Shown: positions 27,691-37,081 of the stretch, one piece after another
Layout: each line of letters opens with the position of its first letter
Numbering within the stretch: position 1 is the stretch's first letter
NCBI RefSeq assembly: GCF_003336705.1
Contig: NZ_QMDL01000003.1
Coordinates: forward strand, 248,211-312,210
Direction of reading: 5' to 3'
From: Marinobacter litoralis
GTDB taxonomy: Bacteria > Pseudomonadota > Gammaproteobacteria > Pseudomonadales > Oleiphilaceae
DNA: 64,000 nucleotides
Program-made: the position numbers and the translations under genes
The notes under the pieces: generated by a model
What the model saw: the letters and a program-made list of their open reading frames with translations, nothing else
Database searches by the model: none
What the model was told of the DNA's origin: nothing

Positions 27691-27753
27691 GCCACCATAG
27701 CCCAAGCCCTCTGCAACCGCTAGAATGAGGACAAACATAGCTAAGAGCCAAAA

Positions 27754-28332
27754 GTGACCGAATCCATCATCAAAACAACCCCCATCGACGCCTTCAAACG
27801 GGCGCGAAGAATGTGGTTAAAAGGGGAAAAAATCAGCCTTGCCGCCCTTGCCGACGATTTAGGTATCGGCCGGGCGACCCTGTTCCGCTGGGTTGGCAAT
27901 CGTGATCTGCTGATTGGTGAGATTTTATGGTCGCTTTACGAGCCACTGTATAAAGAAGCCCGCGAGATCACACCCGGGCATGGCGTTGATTACGTGGTCG
28001 GTGTGTTCCGCCATATCAACACCACCATTCTGCATTTTTCACCCCTGCGCAAGTTCCTGCATCAAGACCCGGAATACGCCTTGAAGATGCTCACGTCATC
28101 GCACTCCACGTTGCACGCCCGAACCGTAGAAGTGAATACCCGCTTACTGAAGGACGAGATTCGCACCGGACACCTGACTCCGCCCATGAACATCCAGAGT
28201 CTGTCTTACTTTATGGTTCGCATCGCGGAGTCCTGCCTGTACAGCGACATTATCGGCGGCAGGGAGCCCAGAGAAGACGAACTTGAGGATGCCTGTACGG
28301 CCGTGCGGATTCTGCTCGGCGGAAAAGTTTAG
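27754..28332 (+). CDS. TetR/QsdR-type transcriptional regulator
   Basis: A 192-residue regulator with an N-terminal helix-turn-helix (ISLAALADDLGIGRATLFRWVGNRDLLIGEILW, about residues 27-60) typical of TetR proteins, and in particular of the QsdR branch, in which RxTLFRWVG replaces the usual KGTLYxYF. The rest is an alpha-helical ligand domain. The start is GTG. The target is not known. The SNF transporter gene is convergent, so it does not share a promoter with the regulator. Confidence 0.75.
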   Translation: MTESIIKTTPIDAFKRARRMWLKGEKISLAALADDLGIGRATLFRWVGNRDLLIGEILWSLYEPLYKEAREITPGHGVDYVVGVFRHINTTILHFSPLRKFLHQDPEYALKMLTSSHSTLHARTVEVNTRLLKDEIRTGHLTPPMNIQSLSYFMVRIAESCLYSDIIGGREPREDELEDACTAVRILLGGKV

Positions 28333-28371
28333 CCCGCTGCGCACTGAAACCAGCGTCATCTGAGCAGGCAC

Positions 28372-28408
28372 AAAAAAACCCGGCGCTGGAAACAGCACCG
28401 GGTTTTCT
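28372..28408. terminator. Bidirectional rho-independent terminator
   Basis: AACCCGGCGCTG and CAGCACCGGGTT pair around a GAAA tetraloop with one wobble. An A-tract precedes the stem and a T-tract follows it, so it can stop both the regulator gene and the convergent symporter gene. Confidence 0.9.
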
Positions 28409-28427
28409 TCTAACAGGCTTGTGCTTG

Positions 28428-29810
28428 TTAACCGATCAGGTTGTACACAAACACAATCACAACCGCTACCGGCGTGATATAGCGAATCAGCACGTGCCAA
28501 AGCGTAAAGGCACCGCCGGTCATCACCAGATCAGACTGCAGCGTTTCCTTGGCCACAAACCAGCCCACAAACAGGGCCGTCAGCAAACCGGACAGCGGCA
28601 GCATAATGTTCGCGGTGAAGTAATCCAACAGGTCGAACATGGTTTTGCCTTCAAACGCGGCAAACATACCCAGCGGCGTGATATCTGACCACACGTTCAA
28701 GGACAAGATGGACACAATGCCCAGCGCCCAACACGCGCCACCGGCCAGAATCGCACTGAAGGTACGACCCATCTCGGTTTTTTCCTCGACCCACTCAACC
28801 ACGGGCTCCAACAGCGAAATGCCGGAGGTCCAGGCCGCAAACAACAGCAGTACGAAGAACAGCGTGCCAAACAGATCGCCCATTGGCATGTTACCGAACG
28901 CCAAAGGCAGCGTCTGGAAGATCAGGCCAGGACCGGCGCCCGCTTCCAGGCCGTTGGCAAACACCACGGGGAAGATCGCCAAACCGGCCAGCAGAGCAAC
29001 CACAGTGTCCATCAATGCAACACTGACAGCCGTGCGGCCAATAGGCACGTCACGACTCAAATACGAGCCATAGGCCATCATGATGGCCATACCCAAACTC
29101 AGCGTGAAGAAGGCATGGCCCAGAGCTACCAGCACACCCTTAACCGTCAGGGCCTCAAAATTCGGCGTGAACAGGAAGCTGGCTGCCTCACCGAAATGGC
29201 CGGTTGTCGTTGCGTAACCAACCACCACCAGCAACAGCACGAACAACGCCGGCATCAGAATAGTAACCGCACGTTCGAGACCGCCTTTCAAGCCGCGAGA
29301 CACCACCAAGACCACCAAGGCCATAAACACAGTGTGCCATGCCAATAGCTGAACCGGGCTGGCTAGAAGGTCGCCGAACAGCTTGCCTACGCTCTCAGCG
29401 GTGCCACCGGTGAAATCGCCCATGGCCGAGTGGCCAATATAAGAGGCAGCCCACCCGCCGATCACGGAATAGAACGACAAAATGATAAAAGCGGCCAACA
29501 TGCCGATAATCGCAGAGGCGCGCCAGGCTGGAGACGCCAGGTTGCGCTCGGCGACCAAACGAAAGCTGGCAATCGGGTTGTGACGACCATTACGGCCGAT
29601 AAACACTTCCGCCATCATGATGGGGATACCGATGATAAAAATGCAAAGCAGGTATACCAGTACAAAGGCACCGCCACCGTTCTCACCGGTTACATACGGG
29701 AACTTCCAGACGTTACCCAGGCCGACTGCTGACCCGGTCGCCGCCAGAATAAACGCAAGTCTTGACGACCAAAGTCCGCGGGAACCAGCTGCGGAGTTAG
29801 ACTGTGTCAT
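28428..29810 (-). CDS. Sodium-dependent transporter, SNF (NSS) family
   Basis: A 460-residue neurotransmitter:sodium-symporter-family protein. The signature lies near the N-terminus: SRLAFILAATGSAVGLGNVWKFPYVTGENGGGAF, whose unwound TM1 supplies sodium and substrate ligands. About 11-12 hydrophobic segments follow. It probably imports an amino acid or related amine; bacterial members such as LeuT and TnaT vary in substrate, so none is assigned. The gene lies downstream of the chemoreceptor gene on the same strand, separated by 171 bases with a strong hairpin. Confidence 0.88.
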   Translation of the reverse strand: MTQSNSAAGSRGLWSSRLAFILAATGSAVGLGNVWKFPYVTGENGGGAFVLVYLLCIFIIGIPIMMAEVFIGRNGRHNPIASFRLVAERNLASPAWRASAIIGMLAAFIILSFYSVIGGWAASYIGHSAMGDFTGGTAESVGKLFGDLLASPVQLLAWHTVFMALVVLVVSRGLKGGLERAVTILMPALFVLLLVVVGYATTTGHFGEAASFLFTPNFEALTVKGVLVALGHAFFTLSLGMAIMMAYGSYLSRDVPIGRTAVSVALMDTVVALLAGLAIFPVVFANGLEAGAGPGLIFQTLPLAFGNMPMGDLFGTLFFVLLLFAAWTSGISLLEPVVEWVEEKTEMGRTFSAILAGGACWALGIVSILSLNVWSDITPLGMFAAFEGKTMFDLLDYFTANIMLPLSGLLTALFVGWFVAKETLQSDLVMTGGAFTLWHVLIRYITPVAVVIVFVYNLIG

Positions 29811-29897
29811 GTGTTTTTCTTCCTGTGCTTTTGGCTGAGGAAACTACTAATTTGTGCGCGCCGGCGCAGGGCTCTGGCGCAGTTGGTGCAGAATTCT

Positions 29898-29929
29898 GCC
29901 AGCACTGGCGACATGATGCCAGTGCTGGC
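29898..29929. repeat. Perfect 12-bp inverted repeat (hairpin)
   Basis: GCCAGCACTGGC (29898-29909) and GCCAGTGCTGGC (29918-29929) are perfectly complementary around an 8-base loop. It lies between the chemoreceptor stop and the symporter start, both minus-strand genes. On the plus strand the stem runs into CTTTTC, but on the minus strand, where a terminator would be needed, the bases after it are AGAATTC, not a U-tract. Each arm is itself nearly palindromic. It may be a terminator working in the antisense direction, an mRNA-end stabiliser or a protein-binding site. Confidence 0.7.
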
Positions 29930-29981
29930 CTTTTCAGAGGCGACCGGAGGCTCGGGCTTATTCTTGCCAAGCTACCGATGT

Positions 29982-31556
29982 TTAACGGTTTTTATCGATA
30001 AAACGCGCAACCAAGTCTTTCAAACCGTGAGCCATAGTGCTCAGTTTGTCACTGCTGCTCCGGGCGGCTTCGGCCTGCTCGTCACTCTGATCCGCCAAAC
30101 CTGCAATGTTCACGATCTGTTGATTGATTTCATCAGAAACCTGGCTCTGCTCTTCGAACGCCGCCGACATAGTGATGAAACTGTCAGAAATCGAATCAAC
30201 AGAACTGACAATCGCATTCAGCGCACCAACCGCTCCCTGGACCTTACTCAGCCCGTCACCTGCGATGGCCTCACCGGCCCGAACGGCTTTATTGGTTTCT
30301 TCGACCTGAGCCCGAAAACTTTCAATGACTTCCTGAATCTTCACCGTAGACTCTCGTGTGCGCTGGGCCAAGGAGCGCACTTCATCCGCAACTACCGCAA
30401 AGCCACGCCCTTGCTCCCCTGCTCGCGCGGCTTCGATCGCCGCGTTCAGCGCCAACAAGTTGGTTTGATCGGCAATGTCGGAAATCAGATTAGCCGCTTC
30501 ACCAATGGTTTGGGTGGACTCGCCCAAACGACTAACAGAGGCGCCAATACTACTGACCCGATCGACCAATTGCTCGATCGCCGCCAGTGCTTCGGTGCTG
30601 CGCGCACTACCATCATGGGCCAGACGGTGCGCTTGCTCGGCTTCCTGGGCATTATCGTTAACGGCCGAGGCCACTTCCTGAATGGACGCCGTCATTTCAT
30701 TGATCGCTGACGCAGTCTGGTCCGTTTCAGCCCGCTGACGGGCAATGGCCGCTGCTCCATCGGCAATATAGGTGTGGGACGCCTGCGCCTGCGCATTCAA
30801 ATACTCAGCCTGATCATCAATTCTGGCCAGTGCCGTTCGCAAACGCGCTTCCTCGCTCACCAACACCAACGCCAACCTCGAAAACAGCCCTTGTTCATTA
30901 GAGTATGTCTGGGCAATCAAGGGATCCTGAAAAGCATCTTCCCGAAGGCCAAGAATGTTTTTCAGGCGCTTGGTCAAGGAGCCGTACATCCACGCCGCTG
31001 CCAGACCGTGCCCGAGCACCGCAACCACCACCGCCCATACTGGCGACGTTAGCTGCAGAGCGAGCAAGGTAAGCACCAGCGAGAGAATGAACGGAGCGCC
31101 TGAGCGCAAAGTAGACATAACGCGACTGATACGCGCCGATGGCATCCGACCTGCCGAAAGCCGTGCATACAGTTTTTGGGTACGCTCAACTTGCTCTCGG
31201 GTGGTGGCAACACGCACCGATTCATAGCCCACTTTTTCGCCCGCTTCCCAGATAGGCGTAACGTAGGCATTCACCCAATAATAGCCACCGCACTTGGTGC
31301 GGTTCTTTACCACGCCCATCCAGGCCTTACCTGCTTTCAAATAGCCCCACATGTTGGCAAAGGTCGCTTCCGGCATATCAGGATGGCGAATCAGGTTATG
31401 AGGCTGGCCAATCAGCTCGTCACGCGGGTACCCGCTGATGGTTTCGAAATCGTCGTTGCAATAGGTGATCACACCCTTGAGATTGGTGGCACTGATCAGC
31501 CGCATGCCAGCGGCCACCTCAATTTCTTTATCGGTGACCGGAAGATTTTTTCGCAT
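29982..31556 (-). CDS. Aer-like PAS-domain methyl-accepting chemotaxis protein
   Basis: A 524-residue chemoreceptor. An N-terminal PAS domain (about residues 10-115: [31 protein letters not shown], then [18 protein letters not shown]) matches Aer-type FAD/redox sensors. Two close hydrophobic stretches near 150-190 form a membrane hairpin. The signalling domain includes the conserved tip [27 protein letters not shown] (here [13 protein letters not shown]). It should relay redox or energy state to CheA/CheW encoded elsewhere. No C-terminal CheR/CheB tether (xWxxF) is present. Confidence 0.9.
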   Translation of the reverse strand: MRKNLPVTDKEIEVAAGMRLISATNLKGVITYCNDDFETISGYPRDELIGQPHNLIRHPDMPEATFANMWGYLKAGKAWMGVVKNRTKCGGYYWVNAYVTPIWEAGEKVGYESVRVATTREQVERTQKLYARLSAGRMPSARISRVMSTLRSGAPFILSLVLTLLALQLTSPVWAVVVAVLGHGLAAAWMYGSLTKRLKNILGLREDAFQDPLIAQTYSNEQGLFSRLALVLVSEEARLRTALARIDDQAEYLNAQAQASHTYIADGAAAIARQRAETDQTASAINEMTASIQEVASAVNDNAQEAEQAHRLAHDGSARSTEALAAIEQLVDRVSSIGASVSRLGESTQTIGEAANLISDIADQTNLLALNAAIEAARAGEQGRGFAVVADEVRSLAQRTRESTVKIQEVIESFRAQVEETNKAVRAGEAIAGDGLSKVQGAVGALNAIVSSVDSISDSFITMSAAFEEQSQVSDEINQQIVNIAGLADQSDEQAEAARSSSDKLSTMAHGLKDLVARFIDKNR

Positions 31557-31643
31557 AGTACGAGATACCCCGAGAGATCGTAGATAGGTTGCAAGCTTAG
31601 CAGGCGATAAGCTGCGGCTAGGGAAACCGTCCCTTTTCAGACT

Positions 31644-32546
31644 TTAGCTGGCCAACTGCATTCGTGCACGTGGGTGAAACTTTGCGTTCACCCAGAGTGA
31701 CAACGCGATTACCGCGCCGCCAAGCGCTAACCTGGCGAGGTCCGCGTCCCGATTCCAAATCAATAAATTGACCAACAAGCCAGCGGGCACCAACACGTTG
31801 TTCATCACCGCCAGCGTGCCCGCATCAACCTCACAAGCCCCGCGATTCCAGAGATACAGGCCCAGACCGGATGCCGCCAGTCCTAACCACGCAAGAATGC
31901 CCCATTGCAGGCTAGTGGCGGGTAACTTGTCGGGGTTGCCAAAAATCAGGAACGACGGCAACGCGATCACCAGCGCGCCGAAAAAGAAGTACCCGAACGT
32001 GCGGTAGCCGGGAAGATCCAACGGGTACCTGCGCATGACATGTTTATAGCCTACCTGGCCGGCGGCAAAGGCGATGTTGGCAACCTGCAGCAACAAGAAG
32101 CCGGTAAGGAAGTCTTCACTCAATCCATCGTAGCGAATAATACCTGCTCCCAGCGTTGCAACAACCGCAGCCAGCAAAGCAACCGGCGAGAAGCGCCGGA
32201 AAAATGCATCGTCAATCAACGTGACGTACAAAGGCGTGAAAATGGTAAACAACAGAACTTCAGGGACCGACAGGTAAGCAAAAGAACGGTACAGACAAAC
32301 GTAAGTGATGCCGAACTGCAGCATGCCGGTCGCCATGATGCACAATTTCATACCGTTCGGCACACCGCGCCAACGGGTAAACGGCAAAAACACGAGAGAG
32401 GCCAGCAATACCCGGCTTAATACAGCGAAATCACTATCCACTTGTCCCGCGAGAAACTCGCCGATCAAACTGAACGAGAAGGCCCAAAGAACCGTCACCA
32501 GAAGCAAAAAAAACATATCGCGATACCTTAGAATATCCGGGGTCAT
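31644..32546 (-). CDS. EamA/DMT-family transporter
   Basis: A 300-residue membrane protein with ten predicted hydrophobic segments in two similar halves, the EamA/RhaT drug-metabolite transporter layout. PEVLLFTIFTPLYVTLID in the first half and LAWLGLAASGLGLYLWNRGA in the second mark the repeat ends. Substrate unknown; members export amino acids, metabolites or drugs. It is divergent from the MATE gene across 140 bases. Confidence 0.8.
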   Translation of the reverse strand: MTPDILRYRDMFFLLLVTVLWAFSFSLIGEFLAGQVDSDFAVLSRVLLASLVFLPFTRWRGVPNGMKLCIMATGMLQFGITYVCLYRSFAYLSVPEVLLFTIFTPLYVTLIDDAFFRRFSPVALLAAVVATLGAGIIRYDGLSEDFLTGFLLLQVANIAFAAGQVGYKHVMRRYPLDLPGYRTFGYFFFGALVIALPSFLIFGNPDKLPATSLQWGILAWLGLAASGLGLYLWNRGACEVDAGTLAVMNNVLVPAGLLVNLLIWNRDADLARLALGGAVIALSLWVNAKFHPRARMQLAS

Positions 32547-32686
32547 ACTTTACTTGTTTTAACCGCTCCCTGCAGCGTCAGCAGCGGTGCAACTCCCTAT
32601 AAGCGCCGCTCACATGAATGCAGTAAGATTGCCCATTCTCTTTGAATATCGCGTTCTCACACACCTGCAGCAAAGCCCTAAGCACC

Positions 32687-34084
32687 ATGGACGAGACACA
32701 CCAGCCGTTACCCGAAACCCGACAACCTTTAGTGGGCCGCACGCTCACCGAATGGAAAACCTTGGCATTGCTCGGCGGGCCAATCCTGATCGCGCAAGTG
32801 GCACAAATGGCTAACGGCGTTATCGATACCGTCATGGCAGGCCACGCCAGCGCTGAAGATCTTGCGGCCGTTGGCATCGGGAGCAGCCTGTGGATGCCAC
32901 TTTTCCTGTTCTTTATGGGCTTGTTAGGTGCCCTGCAGCCGATTATTTCCGGTTACAACGGTGCCCGCACTACCAGCAAAATAATGCCGGCAACCTGGCA
33001 GGGCATTTATATTGCCCTCGGCGGCACCGTCATCATGGCCTTGCTACTGACCAACGTGCACCCTGTACTCGCCCTGCTCAATATGGACGCCAACACGGCA
33101 CTCATCACCCAAGGTTATCTGAATGCGTTTGCCTGGGGCATTCCTGCCATGTTGCTGATGAACGCACTGCGTGGGCTTACAGACGGTTTAGGCCATACCC
33201 GGGTAATCATGATGTTCTCGGTGCTCAGCACCCTGATTAACTTGCCGCTCAATTACATTTTCATCTACGGCAAGCTTGGGTTACCTGCCATGGGCGGAGT
33301 GGGTTGTGGCTGGGCCACGTCGTTATCAAACGGCATTGCCGCCATCGCACTGCTGGTCTACTTGAATCGCAGCAAAACCTTCAAGCAGTTTCATCTGCTG
33401 GCGGAACGGGTTAAGCCCAATATGGCGGGCATTCGTTACATTCTAAAACTTGGCGTGCCAATTGGCTTTACCATCTTTGTCGAAGCCAGCATGTTTTCCG
33501 TAATCGCCTTGTTTTTGGCACCGCTGGGGCCGGTGATCGTCGCCGGCCACCAAATCGCCCTGAACGTTGTGTCATTGCTGTTCATGCTACCCCTGAGCAT
33601 TGGAATGGCACTTACGTTAAGGGTGAGTTTTCTGGTGGGTGCCCAAGCGCCCGACAGCGCCCGGTTGATCTCCCGCAGCTCGCTGCTGCTGGCCTCAGCC
33701 GTCGCCTTGGTGTTTGCGACATTGCTTTTCGTGTTTTCCGGCTCCATTGCAGCGCTTTACACCAACGACCCCCAGGTACAAGCGGTGACCATTCGATTAC
33801 TTTCTTTTGCCGCCATGTTCCAGATCGCTGACGTTATCCAGGTGACCTGCATCAGTGCTTTGCGAGGCTATAAAGACACTCGGATACCCATGCTGATCAT
33901 GCTGTTTTCGTTTTGGGTGGTAGGGTTGCCGCTGGGATACGTGTTGACGTTTACCGACTGGATCGCGCCTTCGCTTGGCGCTGCAGGGTTCTGGGTAGGA
34001 CTTACCGCCGGTTTAACGTCCGCCAGCCTATTCCTTGGATGGCGTTTGTTCCGCTACCAACCTGAGGCGGAACCAGGTGAATAA
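32687..34084 (+). CDS. MATE-family efflux transporter (NorM-like)
   Basis: A 465-residue MATE exporter with twelve hydrophobic segments in two homologous bundles. LGGPILIAQVAQMANGVIDTVMAGHASAEDLAAVGIG at the start is characteristic of the NorM subfamily, which exports cationic compounds in exchange for sodium or protons. The ATG at 32687 is preferred over an in-frame TTG at 32642. Substrate cannot be deduced. Confidence 0.9.
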   Translation: MDETHQPLPETRQPLVGRTLTEWKTLALLGGPILIAQVAQMANGVIDTVMAGHASAEDLAAVGIGSSLWMPLFLFFMGLLGALQPIISGYNGARTTSKIMPATWQGIYIALGGTVIMALLLTNVHPVLALLNMDANTALITQGYLNAFAWGIPAMLLMNALRGLTDGLGHTRVIMMFSVLSTLINLPLNYIFIYGKLGLPAMGGVGCGWATSLSNGIAAIALLVYLNRSKTFKQFHLLAERVKPNMAGIRYILKLGVPIGFTIFVEASMFSVIALFLAPLGPVIVAGHQIALNVVSLLFMLPLSIGMALTLRVSFLVGAQAPDSARLISRSSLLLASAVALVFATLLFVFSGSIAALYTNDPQVQAVTIRLLSFAAMFQIADVIQVTCISALRGYKDTRIPMLIMLFSFWVVGLPLGYVLTFTDWIAPSLGAAGFWVGLTAGLTSASLFLGWRLFRYQPEAEPGE

Positions 34085-34117
34085 CCGAGGGAAAAGTGTC
34101 AGGTTTACCAGATTTCT

Positions 34118-35098
34118 TCAGAAATCATCGCCATAGACCACCCGGTCACGGCCGGATTCTTTGGCCCGATAGAGCGCGTGATCGGCTCTCGACAACCAGC
34201 TCGCCACACTCTCGCCATGACGCAACAGGGCCACCCCGAAGGACGACGTGACCGGGCCTCCCGGGCCTTTGAGCGATTTCCGCACCCCTTGTTGGAGGTT
34301 GGTCACCACGGTTTTCAGGTTGGTTTCATCTACACCGGGAAACAACACCACAAACTCTTCCCCGCCAAACCGGAACAGCTGGTCGGTTCGGCGGGTGTTC
34401 TCTTCAATCAAACCGACCAAATCACGGAGGACGTTATCACCGACACCGTGACCGTACTCGTCATTAATTTTCTTGAAGTAATCAATATCCAGAATCACCA
34501 GTGCATAGGACAATCCGGTCCGCTCTGCATTGGCCGCCGCCAGATCCAGCTCCTGATCCATTGATCGGCGATTCTTCACGCCAGTCAATGGATCAATCGT
34601 CGCCAACTGCTCAAGGCGATCTCGCTGCTCTTTATTGCGCATGGCAAATACATATGAACAGGCGCTCACAATCGTGGTGCTGGCAAAGAATGTCCACATC
34701 TGCACGGAAGAGGTGAACGCACTCTCGACGGTCATCATCGCCAGAACCGATGCCAGATTCACAATCGCCGCGATTCGACTGGGCGCCAGAAAGAAGGTTG
34801 TAACCAAACAAGGATAGAGCCAAAACAAAGCGACTTCACCCACTAACATACCCACCGCGACCGCACCGGAGCAGGAGGCTATGGCCACGAAAATACCGGA
34901 GCGATAGGTGTCGTGAGTGCGCCAAGCGTAAACCAGGCTTCCGGCAAGAGCCACCAAAATGCCGAGATCAATGAAGCCTGCGAGTAAGTTGCCATCCAGA
35001 AACCGCATAATGGCAAAAGGTGTGACACCAAGAATCGCACTGCCCGATAGCAGAGTAACGATGGACAACCGGAAATCGTTTTTCAGGCGGTAGAGCAT
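34118..35098 (-). CDS. Membrane diguanylate cyclase (GGDEF)
   Basis: A 326-residue protein with about five N-terminal hydrophobic segments (to roughly residue 155) and a GGDEF domain (DPLTGVKNRRSMDQEL to the C-terminus). The active site reads RFGGEEFVVLFPG, so the GGEEF signature is intact, and an RRTD inhibitory I-site lies five residues before it, implying an active cyclase with c-di-GMP feedback inhibition. The ATG at 35098 is chosen as the probable start because the extension to 35167 is not hydrophobic or family-like; the ribosome-binding site is weak either way. It is divergent from an HD-GYP-like gene across 215 bases, so synthesis and degradation or sensing of c-di-GMP may be paired. 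Confidence 0.85.
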   Translation of the reverse strand: MLYRLKNDFRLSIVTLLSGSAILGVTPFAIMRFLDGNLLAGFIDLGILVALAGSLVYAWRTHDTYRSGIFVAIASCSGAVAVGMLVGEVALFWLYPCLVTTFFLAPSRIAAIVNLASVLAMMTVESAFTSSVQMWTFFASTTIVSACSYVFAMRNKEQRDRLEQLATIDPLTGVKNRRSMDQELDLAAANAERTGLSYALVILDIDYFKKINDEYGHGVGDNVLRDLVGLIEENTRRTDQLFRFGGEEFVVLFPGVDETNLKTVVTNLQQGVRKSLKGPGGPVTSSFGVALLRHGESVASWLSRADHALYRAKESGRDRVVYGDDF

Positions 35099-35313
35099 GC
35101 AGCGTAGTGCCCAACAAAAGTGGTGGAGAATCCTCAGCCTAGCGCACGCTCGGGCGATGGTCGCCAAGTGGCTACGATTCTTAACAAATATGCATTGAAA
35201 GACACAATCTTGTTCGAAAGTATCCCCTAAAGCTGGCTAAATTGTATTGGCAGCGAGTATAAGATCATAATAGTGGTATGTATCGCTTGACGGCATAAAC
35301 AGGGATGTGAATT

Positions 35314-36441
35314 TTGACGAGCTTGGTCCGCATTGCGCCTGGAGCGCTGGTTATAGGAAAACCTCTGCCATGGGACGTTTACGATGTGGACGGCAATGTG
35401 CTGTTACGGCAGGGCTACATTATTCATTCAGACGCTCAAGTCGAACAATTGTATGAACGGGGTCAATTCAAACCTATTGCGCCCAGGCCCCGAAAGCTCG
35501 AGCAACACACTGACGAGCGCCCCTGTAACCCCTTCGCCGAATACGCTGAACTGCTGGCAACGCTTGAAACGACCCTGTCTGCTGTAGCGTCCCGGGCACC
35601 GAGCGCGAAGAGTCGTTTACTGGGGTCCGCGCGCATGCTTGAGCGGATTTGCAAGCAGGCACCTGACGCAACCCTCGCACTGGTCCACTTATACTCGGTC
35701 AACCCGAACATCTATGAACAGACTCTGTTCTACGGCATCCTTAGCCACTTCATCGCTCGCCAATTTAATTTAGAGCATAAGCGCACTACGTCGCTGGTCG
35801 TCTCCGCGCTGACCGCTAATCTCGCCCTGATCCCGGTTGCCGACCAGTTAAATGCTTCAAACCATGTCCTGACCGCCGAGCAACGCGCCGTCATTCGCAA
35901 ACATCCCGAACGGGCCGTAGAAGCGCTTCGGGCCGCTGGCATTTCGAACACTCGCATATTGCAGTGCATCATGCAGCATCACGAAAAAGCCGATGGTTCG
36001 GGCTACCCTGCCGGCCTGACAGGGTCAGACATATTGCCGGAAGCAGAAATTTTAGCGCTGGCAGAGCGATACGTTGCCATGATTACAAAACGGGCTTACC
36101 GAGACCGAATGGACGTTGCTGCGGCCCGAAAACTGTTACATACCCTCAGTAATGGCCAGTTTCGGCCTTCTATTCCGAGAGCCTTACTCGAAATACTCGG
36201 CGACTACCCGCCGGGGGTGCTGGTGCGCCTTGCGAACGATGAAATCGGTGTCGTGAAAAAGCGCCCCGAAGGCCACCGGGGAGCCGTGGTAAGTAGCATC
36301 ATCAGTCCAAGAGGGCAGCGTTATACCGGAACCTTCGAGCGGAACACCTATGAACCCGAATACGCCATTATCCGGTTTGAAGATACGGAAGTGATGCCAT
36401 CCATGGATTTCAGCCTGATCTGGGGGTTCAGAAACCTGTAA
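35314..36441 (+). CDS. HD-GYP-like protein with degenerate HD motif
   Basis: A 375-residue protein starting at TTG, with AGGGA upstream. Its N-terminal 60 residues (VRIAPGALVIGKPLPWDVYDVDGNVLLRQG) match the accessory region found ahead of HD-GYP domains. The GYP part is intact, HHEKADGSGYPAGLTG near residue 222, and KHPERAVEAL keeps the conserved HP. The HD doublet is lost: the expected LLHDIGK position reads ALTANLALIP, and the metal ligand Asp of the later ADxxDA motif is replaced in ALAERYVAMI. It is therefore unlikely to be a normal c-di-GMP phosphodiesterase and may act as a binding or adaptor protein. It lies opposite the GGDEF gene. Confidence 0.78.
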   Translation: MTSLVRIAPGALVIGKPLPWDVYDVDGNVLLRQGYIIHSDAQVEQLYERGQFKPIAPRPRKLEQHTDERPCNPFAEYAELLATLETTLSAVASRAPSAKSRLLGSARMLERICKQAPDATLALVHLYSVNPNIYEQTLFYGILSHFIARQFNLEHKRTTSLVVSALTANLALIPVADQLNASNHVLTAEQRAVIRKHPERAVEALRAAGISNTRILQCIMQHHEKADGSGYPAGLTGSDILPEAEILALAERYVAMITKRAYRDRMDVAAARKLLHTLSNGQFRPSIPRALLEILGDYPPGVLVRLANDEIGVVKKRPEGHRGAVVSSIISPRGQRYTGTFERNTYEPEYAIIRFEDTEVMPSMDFSLIWGFRNL

Positions 36442-36452
36442 TTCCCAAGATG

Positions 36453-36884
36453 CTAATCTTCAGCGTCCGCAAACCGTGACCGCTCCATGGTTTGGCCTGC
36501 TTTGGCTAACTGCGCCAGTATCGCTGAACGGGTAACCACGCCTACCAGCTTACCGTCTTCCACCACCGGATAAACTTTCGGCTTACCCGCGCCCAGATTC
36601 TGCGCCAGATCCACCACGGACATATCCGGATTCACCGTCACAGGGTTGCGAAACATCACGTCGTCTACGTTGGGCTCACCTTCGCTGTGATAATTACTGA
36701 CCAACAGCGCGTGGATACAATCCTGTTCAGAGACAAAGCCCAACACTCGTCGCTGCGCATCCACCACTGGCAAACCGGTAACGTGATTGGCCAACAACGT
36801 TTTAACCACATTGGTCAGGGGCTCCCCGCACCTAATCGGCTCTATGTGGTTCCACATAACCTCAGAAACCTTCAATGAATGCAT
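36453..36884 (-). CDS. Tandem CBS-domain protein
   Basis: A 143-residue protein made of two CBS motifs: VSEVMWNHIEPIRCGEPLTNVVKTLLANHVTGLPVVD, and DDVMFRNPVTVNPDMSVVDLAQNL with VYPVVEDGKLVGVVTRSAIL. CBS pairs bind adenosyl ligands and regulate partner proteins. The ATG at 36884 has AGGGGG six bases upstream; a TTG at 36890 is the alternative. It converges on the HD-GYP-like gene with an 11-base gap and is divergent from the symporter gene. Confidence 0.85.
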   Translation of the reverse strand: MHSLKVSEVMWNHIEPIRCGEPLTNVVKTLLANHVTGLPVVDAQRRVLGFVSEQDCIHALLVSNYHSEGEPNVDDVMFRNPVTVNPDMSVVDLAQNLGAGKPKVYPVVEDGKLVGVVTRSAILAQLAKAGQTMERSRFADAED

Positions 36885-37081
36885 CGGCAACCCCCTTGAT
36901 CGTGGTTATGAATCGCTTATCTGGCAGATAGATCTTTCTTTAAACATAGGCAATTCTTTGCGAAATGGGAAACCGTCACAGCCAAGCATTTCATAGGTGG
37001 AAATTATCAACTAAACTCAAGCAGTTATCTCTTAACGCACCATAGCCGCCGCACAATCCATTGCAATCACCGGGAGTCCTC

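Noticed and set aside
29811-30710. Long plus-strand open frame of 299 codons
   Set aside because: It is antisense to the chemoreceptor gene, whose protein shows clear PAS and MCP motifs; the plus frame shows no family pattern.
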